Assembly (NCBI RefSeq): GCF_031119625.1
Contig: NZ_JAVHZV010000029.1
Location: forward strand, 1-64,000
Reading direction: 5' to 3'
Length of the DNA: 64,000 bases
Source: Pseudomonas sp. G34
GTDB taxonomy: Bacteria; Pseudomonadota; Gammaproteobacteria; Pseudomonadales; Pseudomonadaceae
Each line of letters begins with the position of its first letter. The first letter of the stretch is position 1. A program made the position numbers and the translations under genes. This document shows, piece by piece, positions 8,451-16,633 of this stretch. The notes under the pieces are model-generated. The model did not search any database, had not been told where the DNA came from, and saw nothing but the letters and a program-made list of their open reading frames with translations.

Positions 8451-9386
8451 TTAATCTGATCCTGTGCGAACCACATCCGTTCCAGGCATCAGCCAGCCGC
8501 CGCTGCTGGCCTGGACCATGTGATCGAGCCAGGCGCGCACCGCCGGCAGCATGCCGCGGCGGTGAGGGTAGACCGCCTGCAGGTGGCCACCGGGCAGGTT
8601 CCAGTCCGGTAGCAGACGAACCAGGCGACCGTCCTGCAGGTCGCCCATGCATTTGGTGTGCGGCAGCATGGTAAAGCCCAGCCCCTGCAGCGCAGCCTCC
8701 CGGCGAATGTCGAAGTCTTCGATGCTCAGGCGCGCTTCCAGGGTCACTTCGCGGCGGATGCCGGCGGCATTCCTGAGCAGATGATGGATGCGCCTGTCGC
8801 TTGCCGCCGCACCAAGCGCAGGTAACTGCTGCAGGTCGTCGGGCGTGCGGATGTCCAGCCCCTGCAGCAATGCCGGCGCTGCCACCAGGTAGGCGGAGGC
8901 GGGGGCCAGTTGGCGAGCGATCAACGAGGGATCCTCATCGCTCTGATCGCGCACACGCAGCGCCACGTCGATGCCCTCCTGCAGCAGGTCCACGCGGCGG
9001 TTGGTCAGCACCACATCGAGCTGCACCAGTGGGTACCTGGCCAGAAAGCTGGTGATCACCGGGTGCAGCCCGGCGCGCGCCAGTTCCACGGGGCAGGACA
9101 TGCGCACCCGCCCGCGCGGTTCGCTGCTCAGCGATGCCACGGCCTCCTGGGCCTGCTCGGCTTCGAGCAGCATCGCCTGGCAGTGGCGCAGGTAACGCTC
9201 GCCGGTTTCGGTCAGCGCCAGTTTGCGGGTGGTGCGTTGCAGCAGGCGCACCCCCAGGCGCGCCTCGAGTTCGGCCACGCGCCGCGACAGGCGCGATTTG
9301 GGAATGCCGAGCCGTTGCCCGGCAGCGCTGAAGCCGCCGTGCTCGACCACCTTGGCGAAGTACATCAGGTCATTGAGGTCCTGCAT
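8451..9386 (-). CDS. LysR family transcriptional regulator
   Basis: This 311-residue protein has the standard LTTR size. The N-terminal winged helix-turn-helix (residues 1-60) includes FSAAGQRLGIPKSRLSRRVAELE. A periplasmic-binding-like effector domain fills the rest and ends in a less conserved tail. GGAG lies 6-9 bp before the ATG at 9386. It is divergent from azoR, the usual LTTR arrangement, so azoR is the likely target. An inverted repeat at 9415-9432 between them could be its binding site. The effector is unknown; quinones or other electrophiles would fit an azoreductase. Confidence 0.88.
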   Translation of the reverse strand: MQDLNDLMYFAKVVEHGGFSAAGQRLGIPKSRLSRRVAELEARLGVRLLQRTTRKLALTETGERYLRHCQAMLLEAEQAQEAVASLSSEPRGRVRMSCPVELARAGLHPVITSFLARYPLVQLDVVLTNRRVDLLQEGIDVALRVRDQSDEDPSLIARQLAPASAYLVAAPALLQGLDIRTPDDLQQLPALGAAASDRRIHHLLRNAAGIRREVTLEARLSIEDFDIRREAALQGLGFTMLPHTKCMGDLQDGRLVRLLPDWNLPGGHLQAVYPHRRGMLPAVRAWLDHMVQASSGGWLMPGTDVVRTGSD

Positions 9387-9414
9387 GAGAGCTCCGGCCC
9401 GTGGAGAGATGGAT

Positions 9415-9432
9415 TGTTCCACTGATGGAACA
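9415..9432. promoter_or_regulatory. inverted repeat, probable LysR operator
   Basis: TGTTCCA (9415-9421) and TGGAACA (9426-9432) are perfect inverted arms with a 4-bp spacer in the lysR/azoR divergent region. It fits a T-N11-A type LTTR site. Two smaller palindromes follow towards azoR, AATCAGTGATT (9455-9465) and GGATTAATCC (9479-9488). Confidence 0.5.
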
Positions 9433-9525
9433 CATCTTCGCATTATTGCCGACTAATCAGTGATTGGCTTCATCGGTAGGATTAATCCATCGAACAGTCA
9501 CTGACCTCTTTCTAAGGAGCACTTG

Positions 9526-10134
9526 ATGAAACTTCTGCATCTCGATTCCAGCATTCTTGGCGACGCTTCCGCTTCTCGCCAGCTCAGCGCAGCAGTCACC
9601 GAAGCCTGGAAAAGCAGCCAGGCCGATGTACAGGTGATCTACCGCGACCTGGCCAGCGATGCCCTGAGCCACTTCTCGGCAGCCAGCCTGGTTGCCGGTG
9701 GTACGCCAGCTGAACTGCGCGACGCCGCCCAGGCGCACGAAGTGGCCCTGGCCGAAGCGACGCTGGAAGAATTCCTGGCGGCCGACGCCATCGTGATCGG
9801 TGCGCCAATGTACAACTTCACCATCCCCACCCAGCTCAAGGCCTGGATCGATCGCGTCTGTGTCGCCGGCAAGACCTTCGCCTACGACGAGAACGGCCCG
9901 AAGGGCCTGGCGGGCGGCAAGAAAGTGATCATCGCCTCCACTGCCGGGGGCATCCACGCCGGGCAAACCAGTGGCCAGGCCCATGAGGAGTACCTGATTC
10001 TGGTGCTGAATTTCCTGGGCATCACCGATATCGAGGTGGTGCGTGCCGAAGGCCTGGCTTACGGTGAAGAGCCGAAAGCCAACGCACTGCGTAGCGCCCA
10101 CACGCAGATCGACGGGCTGTTCGCCGCCGCCTGA
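9526..10134 (+). CDS. azoR: FMN-dependent NADH-azoreductase
   Basis: The protein has 202 residues. The flavodoxin-like fold starts MKLLHLDSSILGDASASRQLS, with the phosphate-binding serine cluster. MYNFTIPTQLKAWIDRV, around residue 95, is the classic AzoR FMN-binding segment. The family transfers two electrons from NADH to quinones and azo dyes and protects against quinone and electrophile stress. The ATG at 9526 is preferred over the TTG one codon earlier because AAGGAG lies at 9514-9519. It is divergent from the LysR regulator. Confidence 0.92.
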   Translation: MKLLHLDSSILGDASASRQLSAAVTEAWKSSQADVQVIYRDLASDALSHFSAASLVAGGTPAELRDAAQAHEVALAEATLEEFLAADAIVIGAPMYNFTIPTQLKAWIDRVCVAGKTFAYDENGPKGLAGGKKVIIASTAGGIHAGQTSGQAHEEYLILVLNFLGITDIEVVRAEGLAYGEEPKANALRSAHTQIDGLFAAA

Positions 10135-10234
10135 TCGAACCTCCGCTGGCGGCGCCCGGGTTTTCCTGGCGCCGCAAATGTGCTTCCTTGTGTTCCAGGC
10201 GCAGCTTGTGCTGCTTCATTGAGGGAGTCATGGG

Positions 10235-11014
10235 ATGAAGAAATCACTGTTGTCGGCAGCGTTGCTGGGGCTGGCAGGGCTGGCGGAGGCGGGTGTGGTG
10301 GTCAAGAGCGTGCCCTACGAGATCGATGGCCAGCCGTTCGAAGGCAAGCTGATCTACGACGACGCGGTCACCGAGCCGCGCCCCGGCTTGCTGATGGTGC
10401 CGAACTGGATGGGGGTCACTGACGCCTCTGCCGAGAAGGCGGCACGGGCTGCCGGCGACAAGTACGTGGTGTTCATGGCCGACATGTACGGCAAGAACAT
10501 CCGCCCCAGCAATGCCGACGAAGCCAAGCAAGCGGCAACGACAGTGCGCAGCGACCGCGCGCTGATGCGCAAGCGCGCCCAGGCGGCCGTCGAGGTGCTC
10601 AAGGCGCAAACCAGCCAGGTGGCACTGGATACCACCAAGCTGGGTGCGATCGGTTTCTGCTTTGGTGGTGGAACCGTGCTGGAGCTAGCCCGGTCGGGGG
10701 CACCGTTGAAAGCCTTCGTGTCGTTCCACGGCAACCTGGATACGCCCAACCCGGCCGATGCCAATAACATCAAGGCGCCGGTGCTGGTGCTGCACGGTGC
10801 CGATGATCCGGCGGTGCCGCAGGCGCAGGTCGATGGTTTCGTTGCAGAGATGAAGGCCACCAAGGTGGACTGGCAGCTGGTCAGCTATGGCGGTGCGGTG
10901 CATTCATTCACCAACCCGCAGGCCAATACGCCGGGTAGCAATCAGTACCACCCTCTGGTTGCGGCGCGGGCCTTCAAGGCGATGAACAATCTGCTCGATG
11001 AGGTGTTCGAGTAA
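10235..11014 (+). CDS. secreted dienelactone hydrolase family protein
   Basis: The protein has 259 residues with a clear signal peptide (MKKSLLSAALLGLAGLAEA), so it acts in the periplasm or outside. The DLH-type alpha/beta-hydrolase catalytic triad is visible: Cys in GFCFGGG (about residue 140), Asp in LHGADDPAVP, and His in GGAVHSFT. The nucleophile is Cys rather than Ser, as in true dienelactone hydrolases. The substrate is unknown; exported DLH proteins are rarely involved in chlorocatechol breakdown. It follows azoR by about 100 bp on the same strand, with a GC-rich inverted repeat near 10150-10175 between them. Confidence 0.85.
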   Translation: MKKSLLSAALLGLAGLAEAGVVVKSVPYEIDGQPFEGKLIYDDAVTEPRPGLLMVPNWMGVTDASAEKAARAAGDKYVVFMADMYGKNIRPSNADEAKQAATTVRSDRALMRKRAQAAVEVLKAQTSQVALDTTKLGAIGFCFGGGTVLELARSGAPLKAFVSFHGNLDTPNPADANNIKAPVLVLHGADDPAVPQAQVDGFVAEMKATKVDWQLVSYGGAVHSFTNPQANTPGSNQYHPLVAARAFKAMNNLLDEVFE

Positions 11015-11027
11015 CCCCAGGCGGAGA

Positions 11028-11053
11028 AAGGGAAGGCCGGCTGGCCTTCCCTT
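11028..11053. terminator. shared hairpin between convergent genes
   Basis: AAGGGAAGGCC (11028-11038) pairs with GGCCTTCCCTT (11043-11053) around GGCT. It lies between the convergent stops of the hydrolase (11014) and the DUF4394 gene (11061). Confidence 0.7.
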
Positions 11054-11060
11054 GTCGCGG

Positions 11061-11846
11061 TTACTTGGCGGGTAGAACGGCGATGTCGATGATGTCGGCC
11101 GGCAGATTCTTGATCTCACCCAGCGCGCTGGCCTTGCCGGTTTCCAGGTTGACCTGGTGCAGCGTGGTGCCGGTCAGCAGGTAAGCGGTGTTGCCGCCCT
11201 TGCCGTCACTCTTGATATCCAGCGCTGCGCTCTTCAGGCCATCGGCGATCTTGCCAACCACCTGCTGGACGCCATCATTTGGCGGGTTCTGCAGCATCAG
11301 ATTGCCGCTGGCCAGATCCACGGTGTACAGCGCGGTCTTCTCGGTACCCTTGTAGGAATTGGTGTAGGCGCCGGCCATTACCTGGGCGGTCTTGCCCGCG
11401 TAGGGGCCGTCTTTGGCGTAGGCGAGCTTGCCATCGACCACGGCCTCACCGCTCTCGACATTGACGCGCAGATTGGTGCCGTCCACGGCCATCAGGCGCA
11501 GGCGGTCTGCCACCGGGTTGAAATCGACCACGGCCTGGCCCTTCCCGGTCAGTGCCTGATTGAGTTTGGCAACTTTGCTGGCTTTGCCACTTTTCGCGTC
11601 AACGGTGTAGAGCTGGCCGTCGTCGTCCAGGCCATAAATCCAGCCATTGGCCGGGCGCACGTCGATGCCACGCAGGCTGGAGACGCCGCTGAGCTTCACG
11701 TCGGAAGCAACGGTGAGGGTCTTGGTGTCGATGTGCAGCAGTTTGCCGCTGGAACTCAAGGCCAGCAGGTCATCGGCATTGGCGGTGGCGCAACCCAGGG
11801 CAGCGGTGGTGATGGCGATACCGAGCATTTTCTTGGCAATGTTCAT
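11061..11846 (-). CDS. secreted DUF4394 domain protein
   Basis: The protein has 261 residues. A signal peptide (MNIAKKMLGIAITTAALG, cleaved near ANA-DD) is followed by one DUF4394 domain of repeated beta-strand units, such as LLALSSSGKLLHIDTKTL and RGIDVRPANGWIYGLDDDGQLYTVD, consistent with a beta-propeller. The function is unknown. The start at 11846 has AGAGAGGA 6-8 bp upstream. The gene lies 155 bp downstream of the ECF sigma/anti-sigma pair. Its own promoter region carries the same -35/-10 motif and spacing as the sigma gene promoter, so it is probably the sigma factor's target. Confidence 0.83.
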   Translation of the reverse strand: MNIAKKMLGIAITTAALGCATANADDLLALSSSGKLLHIDTKTLTVASDVKLSGVSSLRGIDVRPANGWIYGLDDDGQLYTVDAKSGKASKVAKLNQALTGKGQAVVDFNPVADRLRLMAVDGTNLRVNVESGEAVVDGKLAYAKDGPYAGKTAQVMAGAYTNSYKGTEKTALYTVDLASGNLMLQNPPNDGVQQVVGKIADGLKSAALDIKSDGKGGNTAYLLTGTTLHQVNLETGKASALGEIKNLPADIIDIAVLPAK

Positions 11847-11927
11847 GAGCGTCCTCTCTAATGGGTAAGGCGCGAAGGTCGCTTCGCGCTCGCATCCAGG
11901 CACCGTGAAATAGAGCACCTGTTATCC

Positions 11928-11954
11928 ATACCCACGAGAGCGGCAGGCAGATGT
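11928..11954 (-). promoter_or_regulatory. ECF-type promoter of the DUF4394 gene
   Basis: Read on the minus strand: ACATCT (11954-11949), a 15-bp spacer, then GGGTAT (11933-11928). The same pattern with identical spacing precedes the sigma gene. A start about 75 nt before the ATG is implied. Confidence 0.6.
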
Positions 11955-11981
11955 CGGCAGACATATCTGTTTACATCTGCC
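11946..11981. promoter_or_regulatory. 9-bp inverted repeat overlapping the -35 element
   Basis: GGCAGATGT (11946-11954) and ACATCTGCC (11973-11981) are perfect inverted arms around 18 bp. A smaller CAGA/TCTG repeat lies inside. The promoter-proximal arm coincides with the predicted -35 box of the DUF4394 promoter, so it may be an operator. It could also act as the terminator of the anti-sigma gene. Confidence 0.45.
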
Positions 11982-12001
11982 GCAGATCTGCACGCATCCC
12001 T

Positions 12002-12706
12002 TCAGTCCAATGCCGCCATCACGGCACGGCCGATATACAGTACTTCACCCGTTGGCCGGTTCAGCGGTGAGCCGCCGGATGGTTCCAGGGTCAATTCGAA
12101 CAGCTGGCCAGCGCGTACCGCGCCGATCTGTTCGGCAGTGAGGGTCAGGCGTTCGCCCGGCTCGACCAGGCCCAGCGAGCGCGGGCCATCCTGCGGATCG
12201 ACGAGCGTCCAGAACTGCACCGAGCGGTCCGCCGCGACCTGGTCCTCGCGCAGCGGCTCGAGCAGCAGGGTGCCGGCTGCATCGATATGCACCACCCAGC
12301 CTGGGGCCGCGGCTTCGCCCGGTGGCTGCAGTACGGCGGTGTAACTCGCCGGCGGCGTGTCGCTCTGCCAGGGCATGGGCAGCAAGGCGATGAGCAGCGC
12401 CATCGCCAGGGCTGCGCTGGTCAGGCGCCAGGCGCTCAAGCTCGACCACCAGGCCTGCCAGGCGCTGGTACGCTGGCCGAGATTCAAGCTGTGTTGCAGC
12501 CGTGGCCAGAGGCCGGGCGAGGGCGTGCTGGGTTCGAGCCGGTCACTGAGTTCGAGAAAATGCTGCTGCCATTGCAGCGCCATGGCGGCAGCCTGCGGGT
12601 CGCGTTCGATCAGTTCGGCGACTTCGGCGGCCTGCTCCTGCTCGAGCAGGCCAAGCACGTATTCGCCGATCAGCGCGCGGCGTTCTGCGGGGTCGGTGCT
12701 GATCAT
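12002..12706 (-). CDS. anti-sigma factor, RskA type
   Basis: This 234-residue protein has an N-terminal cytoplasmic anti-sigma domain (about 1-85, starting STDPAERRALIGEYVLGLLE). A single membrane helix follows at about residues 108-125 (LTSAALAMALLIALLPM), then a periplasmic RskA C-terminal domain. Such proteins hold a cognate ECF factor at the membrane until a signal releases it. The ATG overlaps the sigma gene stop codon (ATGA), which gives the 1:1 coupling expected for such pairs. The signal is unknown. Related SigK/RskA pairs elsewhere sense redox changes through cysteines, but I see no conserved Cys pair here. Confidence 0.85.
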   Translation of the reverse strand: MISTDPAERRALIGEYVLGLLEQEQAAEVAELIERDPQAAAMALQWQQHFLELSDRLEPSTPSPGLWPRLQHSLNLGQRTSAWQAWWSSLSAWRLTSAALAMALLIALLPMPWQSDTPPASYTAVLQPPGEAAAPGWVVHIDAAGTLLLEPLREDQVAADRSVQFWTLVDPQDGPRSLGLVEPGERLTLTAEQIGAVRAGQLFELTLEPSGGSPLNRPTGEVLYIGRAVMAALD

Positions 12707-13251
12707 CGTTGCAAACACTCCTGCAATGCGCGCAAGCCGCTACGAATGCGTCCTTTGATGGTGCCCAGCGGGGTGGTCAGGCGCTCGGCGATCTGTTCGT
12801 GAGTCAGGCCACGGTAGAACGCCAGCAGAACCGGATGGCGTCGCGGACGCTCGAGCTTCTGCAGGCAGGCGCGCAGGTGGCGTTTATCCGACTGCTGTTC
12901 GTGCTGCTGGGCAGCCGATGGGCTGTCGTCGATCAAATGCTCTGCGATGTCGTCGGCCAGGGCCACCGTGCGGCCGCGCTGGCGTAGCTGATTCAGGGCG
13001 CGGTAGCGCAGGATGCTGTAGATCCAGGCCCGGCCGCTGCCCAGCGAGCGCTGGAAGCGCCCGGCATTGCGCCAGATCTGCACGAAGGCATCGTGCAGGC
13101 AGTCCTCGGCCGCGTCGCGCTGGCCCAGCAGGCTGATGGCCAGGCCGAGCATCTGCGCCGACTCCTGGCGGTACAGCGCCTGGAAAGCGCGCTCGTCATG
13201 GCCTGCGCAGGCTTCCAGGGTACGGTCGTAATCGAACATCGGGTCAGACAT
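12703..13251 (-). CDS. ECF RNA polymerase sigma factor
   Basis: The protein has 182 residues, with sigma region 2 at about 20-90 (ALYRQESAQMLGLAISLLG, then DAAEDCLHDAFVQIW). Region 4 is at about 125-180, with the helix-turn-helix GLTHEQIAERLTTPLGTIKGRIRSG. It resembles the SigK/RpoE-like group and is paired with an RskA-type anti-sigma gene that overlaps it by 4 bp. The start at 13251 is preferred over 13290 because the predicted autoregulatory promoter (13296-13322) would start transcription close to 13289. Other targets cannot be seen from this window. Confidence 0.9.
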   Translation of the reverse strand: MSDPMFDYDRTLEACAGHDERAFQALYRQESAQMLGLAISLLGQRDAAEDCLHDAFVQIWRNAGRFQRSLGSGRAWIYSILRYRALNQLRQRGRTVALADDIAEHLIDDSPSAAQQHEQQSDKRHLRACLQKLERPRRHPVLLAFYRGLTHEQIAERLTTPLGTIKGRIRSGLRALQECLQR

Positions 13252-13295
13252 GCCGTCGTCCTGTGATGGGCTGCGTCCTGAGGGTGGCAAGGGTT

Positions 13296-13322
13296 ATACC
13301 CGAGACCAGGCCGTTTGGATGT
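13296..13322 (-). promoter_or_regulatory. ECF-type autoregulatory promoter of the sigma gene
   Basis: Read on the minus strand: ACATCC (13322-13317), a 15-bp spacer, then GGGTAT (13301-13296). The -35 match, -10 match and spacing equal those before the DUF4394 gene, as expected for sites read by the same ECF factor. Confidence 0.6.
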
Positions 13323-13433
13323 GCCGGTAATGAAACATTTAGTCTCGTCAGCGGCCTGGCAGCGCTCGCCGATAGCCTGAACTTGAGCGAAGCGGCGGCA
13401 GTCTATGCTGCTCAATGCCCAAGGAGCGTCTGC

Positions 13434-14462
13434 ATGCGCCTGATTCGTCTCGGTTTTTTATTGTCGGCAGGGCTGCTGGCGGGCTTTGCCGACGCTCGCG
13501 AGTATCGATACAGCGACGCCCACCTGCATTACGTGGATTTTTTCCAGGAAAGCGCCGGCATGGACATGCTGCTCAAGCGCATGGATGAAGCGAAGGTCGA
13601 GCACGTGATGTTCTCGGGCATCCCGGTCGCCAAGAAATGGCACGAGGACGAGCCCAAGCGGCCGCGCTACTACGCGGGCGACGACGCCGCGGCCTACTGG
13701 TACAGCGCCACCGACGTGCTGATCGCCCATGCCTACAAGCAGGTGCCCGAGGCGCAGCGCCATCGTTTCCATCCCTTCCTGTCCGGCTTCAACCCCAACG
13801 ACAAGAATTCCGATGCCCATATCCGCCGTATGCTCGAGCTCGATCCGGGGCTCTGGCAGGGCATCGGCGAGGTATTCACCCGTCATGACGACCTCACCTC
13901 GCTGATCGAGGGCAGTACGCCACGGGCCAACAACGAGGCTATGACGCGGGTCTATCACCTGGCTGCCGAATATGACCTGCCGGTGATGATGCACTCCAAC
14001 ATCACTTCCAAGCGCGAGCGCAATCCGCTGTATCTGCAGGAGATGGAGGAGCCGCTGCGCAACCATCCCCACGTGCGTTTCATCTGGGCCCATGCCGGTA
14101 CCAGCATGGAAATTCATCGCCACCAGGAGAAGCTGGATTTTCTCTTCGACACCCTGGCGCGCATGCTGGAGAGCTACCCGAACCTGTATATCGACCTGTC
14201 CTGGACCATGCTGCGGCCATACCTGACCGATGAACACGGCAAGCCGGACCGCAAATGGGTCGAGCTGATCGGCCGTTATCCGGATCGTTTCATGATCGGC
14301 TCCGACGTGGTAGGGCGCTTCGACAGCATGGGCGAGTACATGCACGGCTTCGACCGCTTTCTCGATGCGTTGCCCGAGGATGTCGCCCACAAGGTCGCCC
14401 GGGACAACTTCCTGTCCATCCTGCCGCGCAAGGTGCAGGAAGCGCTGCCAGCCTCCCGCTGA
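13434..14462 (+). CDS. secreted amidohydrolase (COG2159 type)
   Basis: The protein has 342 residues, starting MRLIRLGFLLSAGLLAGFADA, a signal peptide. The TIM-barrel metal motif DAHLHYVDF (HxH) is at about residues 27-35. Later metal and active-site segments include MMHSNIT, FIWAHAGTS and RFMIGSDVVGR. This is the amidohydrolase-2 arrangement found in decarboxylases and lactonases. Substrate is unknown, and a periplasmic member is unusual. AAGGAG at 13421-13426 fixes the start; the 57 upstream in-frame codons cross the sigma promoter and are not coding. It is divergent from the ECF sigma gene. Confidence 0.82.
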   Translation: MRLIRLGFLLSAGLLAGFADAREYRYSDAHLHYVDFFQESAGMDMLLKRMDEAKVEHVMFSGIPVAKKWHEDEPKRPRYYAGDDAAAYWYSATDVLIAHAYKQVPEAQRHRFHPFLSGFNPNDKNSDAHIRRMLELDPGLWQGIGEVFTRHDDLTSLIEGSTPRANNEAMTRVYHLAAEYDLPVMMHSNITSKRERNPLYLQEMEEPLRNHPHVRFIWAHAGTSMEIHRHQEKLDFLFDTLARMLESYPNLYIDLSWTMLRPYLTDEHGKPDRKWVELIGRYPDRFMIGSDVVGRFDSMGEYMHGFDRFLDALPEDVAHKVARDNFLSILPRKVQEALPASR

Positions 14463-14717
14463 CCTTGTCATCAGCCAGCATCAGGATTTTCAGCCCGGTG
14501 AGAGGGTGTTGATACCGTCCACCCAGCAAATCGAGCGAACCAGCGTGGTGAGATACAGCAAGGTCAGCGGCTCGCCTGGCTGTCTTGCCGGTCAGGGCCG
14601 GTCAGGGATAGCGCATGCCGAACTTGGTGCCCAGCTTGGCGGCCCCCCGGCGTGATCGGCGCCGACGGGCAGCGGCACGACAAATTCGAGGTGCGTTGAA
14701 TAACCGATAGGCAAAAA
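14463..14717. other. non-coding stretch with possible gene remnants
   Basis: No intact gene is seen. On the minus strand, one frame reads AAKLGTKFGMRYP to a stop near 14609 and another reads EPLTLLYLTTLVRS to a stop near 14496. Both look like C-terminal ends, but they lie in different frames with nothing intact upstream. This could be decayed coding sequence; the evidence is weak. Confidence 0.3.
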
Positions 14718-14741
14718 AAACGGCGCCCTAGGGCGCCGTTT
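14718..14741. terminator. Rho-independent terminator after fabB
   Basis: AAACGGCGCCC (14718-14728) pairs with GGGCGCCGTTT (14731-14741). It is flanked by an A-run on one side and T-rich sequence on the other, 17 bp past the fabB stop. Confidence 0.88.
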
Positions 14742-14757
14742 TCGTATCAGCCAGCGA

Positions 14758-15978
14758 TCACTTGCCGGCCCAGCGCTTGAGCACCAGGGTGGCGTTGGTG
14801 CCACCGAAGCCGAAGCTGTTGGACATGATGGTGTCCAGCTTGGCGTTCTCGCGAGTCTCGCGCAGGATCGGCAGGTCAGCGACCGCCGGATCCAGTTCTT
14901 CGATGTTGGCCGAGGCGGTGATGAAGTTGCCTTCCATCATCAGCAGGCAGTAGATCGCTTCGTGCACACCGGCAGCGCCCAGGCTGTGGCCGGACAAGCT
15001 CTTGGTGGAGCTGATGGCCGGTGCCTTGTCTGCGAACACTTCACGAATACCCTTGATTTCCGCGACATCGCCAACCGGCGTCGAAGTGCCATGGGTGTTC
15101 AGGTAGTCGATCGGGGTGTCGACGGTGGACAGTGCCTGCTGCATGCAGCGCACCGCGCCTTCGCCGCTCGGCGCGACCATGTCGTAACCGTCCGAGGTGG
15201 CGCCGTAGCCGACGATTTCTGCGTAGATCTTGGCGCCGCGAGCCAGGGCGTGCTCCAGCTCCTCGACCACCACCATGCCGCCGCCGCCGGCGATGACGAA
15301 ACCGTCACGCTTGGCGTCATAGGCGCGGGAGGCTTTTTCCGGCGTGTCGTTGTACTGAGTGGAGAGGGCGCCCATGGCGTCGAACAGGCAGCTCTGGCTC
15401 CAGTGCTCTTCCTCACCGCCGCCGGCGAAGACCACGTCCTGCTTGCCGAGCTGGATCTGCTCCATGGCCTGGCCGATGCAGTGTGCGCTGGTGGCGCACG
15501 CCGAGGAGATCGAGAAGTTGACGCCCTTGATCTTGAACGGGGTCGCCAGGCACGCCGACACGGTGCTGCCCATGGTGCGGGTCACCCGGTACGGGCCAAC
15601 ACGCTTGACGCCTTTCTCGCGCAGGGTGTCGATGGCTTCCATCTGGTTCAGCGTGGAGGCACCGCCGGAACCGGCGATCAGGCCGGTACGCGGGTTCGAT
15701 ACCTGGTCTTCGCTGAGACCGGAATCCTTGATGGCCTGCTCCATCGCCAGGTAGGCATAGGCCGCGGCATCACCCATGAAGCGGAACAGCTTGCGGTCGA
15801 TCAACTCTTCCAGGTTCAGGTCGACGGAGCCCGACACGTGGCTGCGCAGACCCTTTTCGGCGTATTCCGGATTGAAGCGGATACCGGGGCGGCCAGCGCG
15901 AAGGTTGGCGGAGACGGTTTCTTTGTCATTGCCCAGGCAGGAAACGATGCCTAGACCGGTAATAACGACGCGACGCAT
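14758..15978 (-). CDS. fabB: beta-ketoacyl-ACP synthase I
   Basis: The 406 residues match FabB length. FabB condenses malonyl-ACP with acyl chains, including the cis-3-decenoyl-ACP made by FabA, and is required for unsaturated fatty acid synthesis. Visible features are the thiolase-fold N-terminus MRRVVITGLGIVSCLGND and the active-site Cys in SISSACATSAHC (about residue 163). The two catalytic His lie in NTHGTSTPVGD (about 298) and KSLSGHSLGAAG (about 333). It lies 12 bp downstream of fabA and ends at a strong terminator, forming the typical pseudomonad fabAB operon. Confidence 0.97.
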   Translation of the reverse strand: MRRVVITGLGIVSCLGNDKETVSANLRAGRPGIRFNPEYAEKGLRSHVSGSVDLNLEELIDRKLFRFMGDAAAYAYLAMEQAIKDSGLSEDQVSNPRTGLIAGSGGASTLNQMEAIDTLREKGVKRVGPYRVTRTMGSTVSACLATPFKIKGVNFSISSACATSAHCIGQAMEQIQLGKQDVVFAGGGEEEHWSQSCLFDAMGALSTQYNDTPEKASRAYDAKRDGFVIAGGGGMVVVEELEHALARGAKIYAEIVGYGATSDGYDMVAPSGEGAVRCMQQALSTVDTPIDYLNTHGTSTPVGDVAEIKGIREVFADKAPAISSTKSLSGHSLGAAGVHEAIYCLLMMEGNFITASANIEELDPAVADLPILRETRENAKLDTIMSNSFGFGGTNATLVLKRWAGK

Positions 15979-15990
15979 GGAGAGGATCCT

Positions 15991-16506
15991 TTAGAAACTG
16001 TCGGTGGAAGTGAACAGGCCGACCCGCAGGCTTTCGGCACTGTAGATCTCGCGACCATCGACACTCACGGTGCCGTCGGCGATCGCCAGGATCAGCGAAC
16101 GGGTGATGGTGCGTTTGATGTGGATGTTGTAGGTGACCTTCTTGGCAGTAGGCAGAACCTGGCCGAAGAATTTCACTTCGCCCGAACCGAGGGCGCGACC
16201 GCGGCCGGGGTTGCCCTGCCAGCCGAGGAAGAAACCGACCAGCTGCCACATGGCGTCGAGGCCCAGGCAGCCCGGCATTACCGGATCACCTTCGAAGTGG
16301 CAGCCGAAGAACCACAGATCAGGATTGATATCGAGCTCTGCGACAATTTCGCCTTTGCCGTACTTGCCGCCCGTTTCGCTGATGTGGACGATCCGGTCGA
16401 TCATCAACATGTTGGGGGCGGGCAGTTGCGCATTACCCGGGCCGAACAGTTCGCCGCGGCTGCAGCGCAACAGGTCTTCCTGGGTGAAGGCGTTTTGTTT
16501 GGTCAT
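15991..16506 (-). CDS. fabA: 3-hydroxydecanoyl-ACP dehydratase/isomerase
   Basis: The 171 residues match FabA exactly. The hotdog-fold enzyme dehydrates 3-hydroxydecanoyl-ACP and isomerises trans-2 to cis-3-decenoyl-ACP, the branch point to unsaturated fatty acids. The active-site His lies in FFGCHFEGDPVMPG (about residue 70) and the catalytic Asp in GCLGLDAMWQ (about 84). It is the first gene of fabAB. A perfect inverted repeat at 16634-16649, about 130 bp upstream, may be the regulatory site; DesT is known to control fabAB in P. aeruginosa. Confidence 0.97.
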   Translation of the reverse strand: MTKQNAFTQEDLLRCSRGELFGPGNAQLPAPNMLMIDRIVHISETGGKYGKGEIVAELDINPDLWFFGCHFEGDPVMPGCLGLDAMWQLVGFFLGWQGNPGRGRALGSGEVKFFGQVLPTAKKVTYNIHIKRTITRSLILAIADGTVSVDGREIYSAESLRVGLFTSTDSF

Positions 16507-16633
16507 GCGAGCTCCTCAATAATCCCCACGCGCCTCGGCTGGGTAAATCGTCCTGGCCGGCTGCGCATGAGTAATGCGACTGCCAGCAGCCTAGTCATAG
16601 ACTGTTGCGTTGTGGTGAAAGTCACAGTGTGGT

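Noticed and set aside
10150..10175. GC-rich inverted repeat after azoR as a terminator
   Set aside because: The stem is good but no T-run follows; termination is unproven and it is mentioned only under the neighbouring gene.
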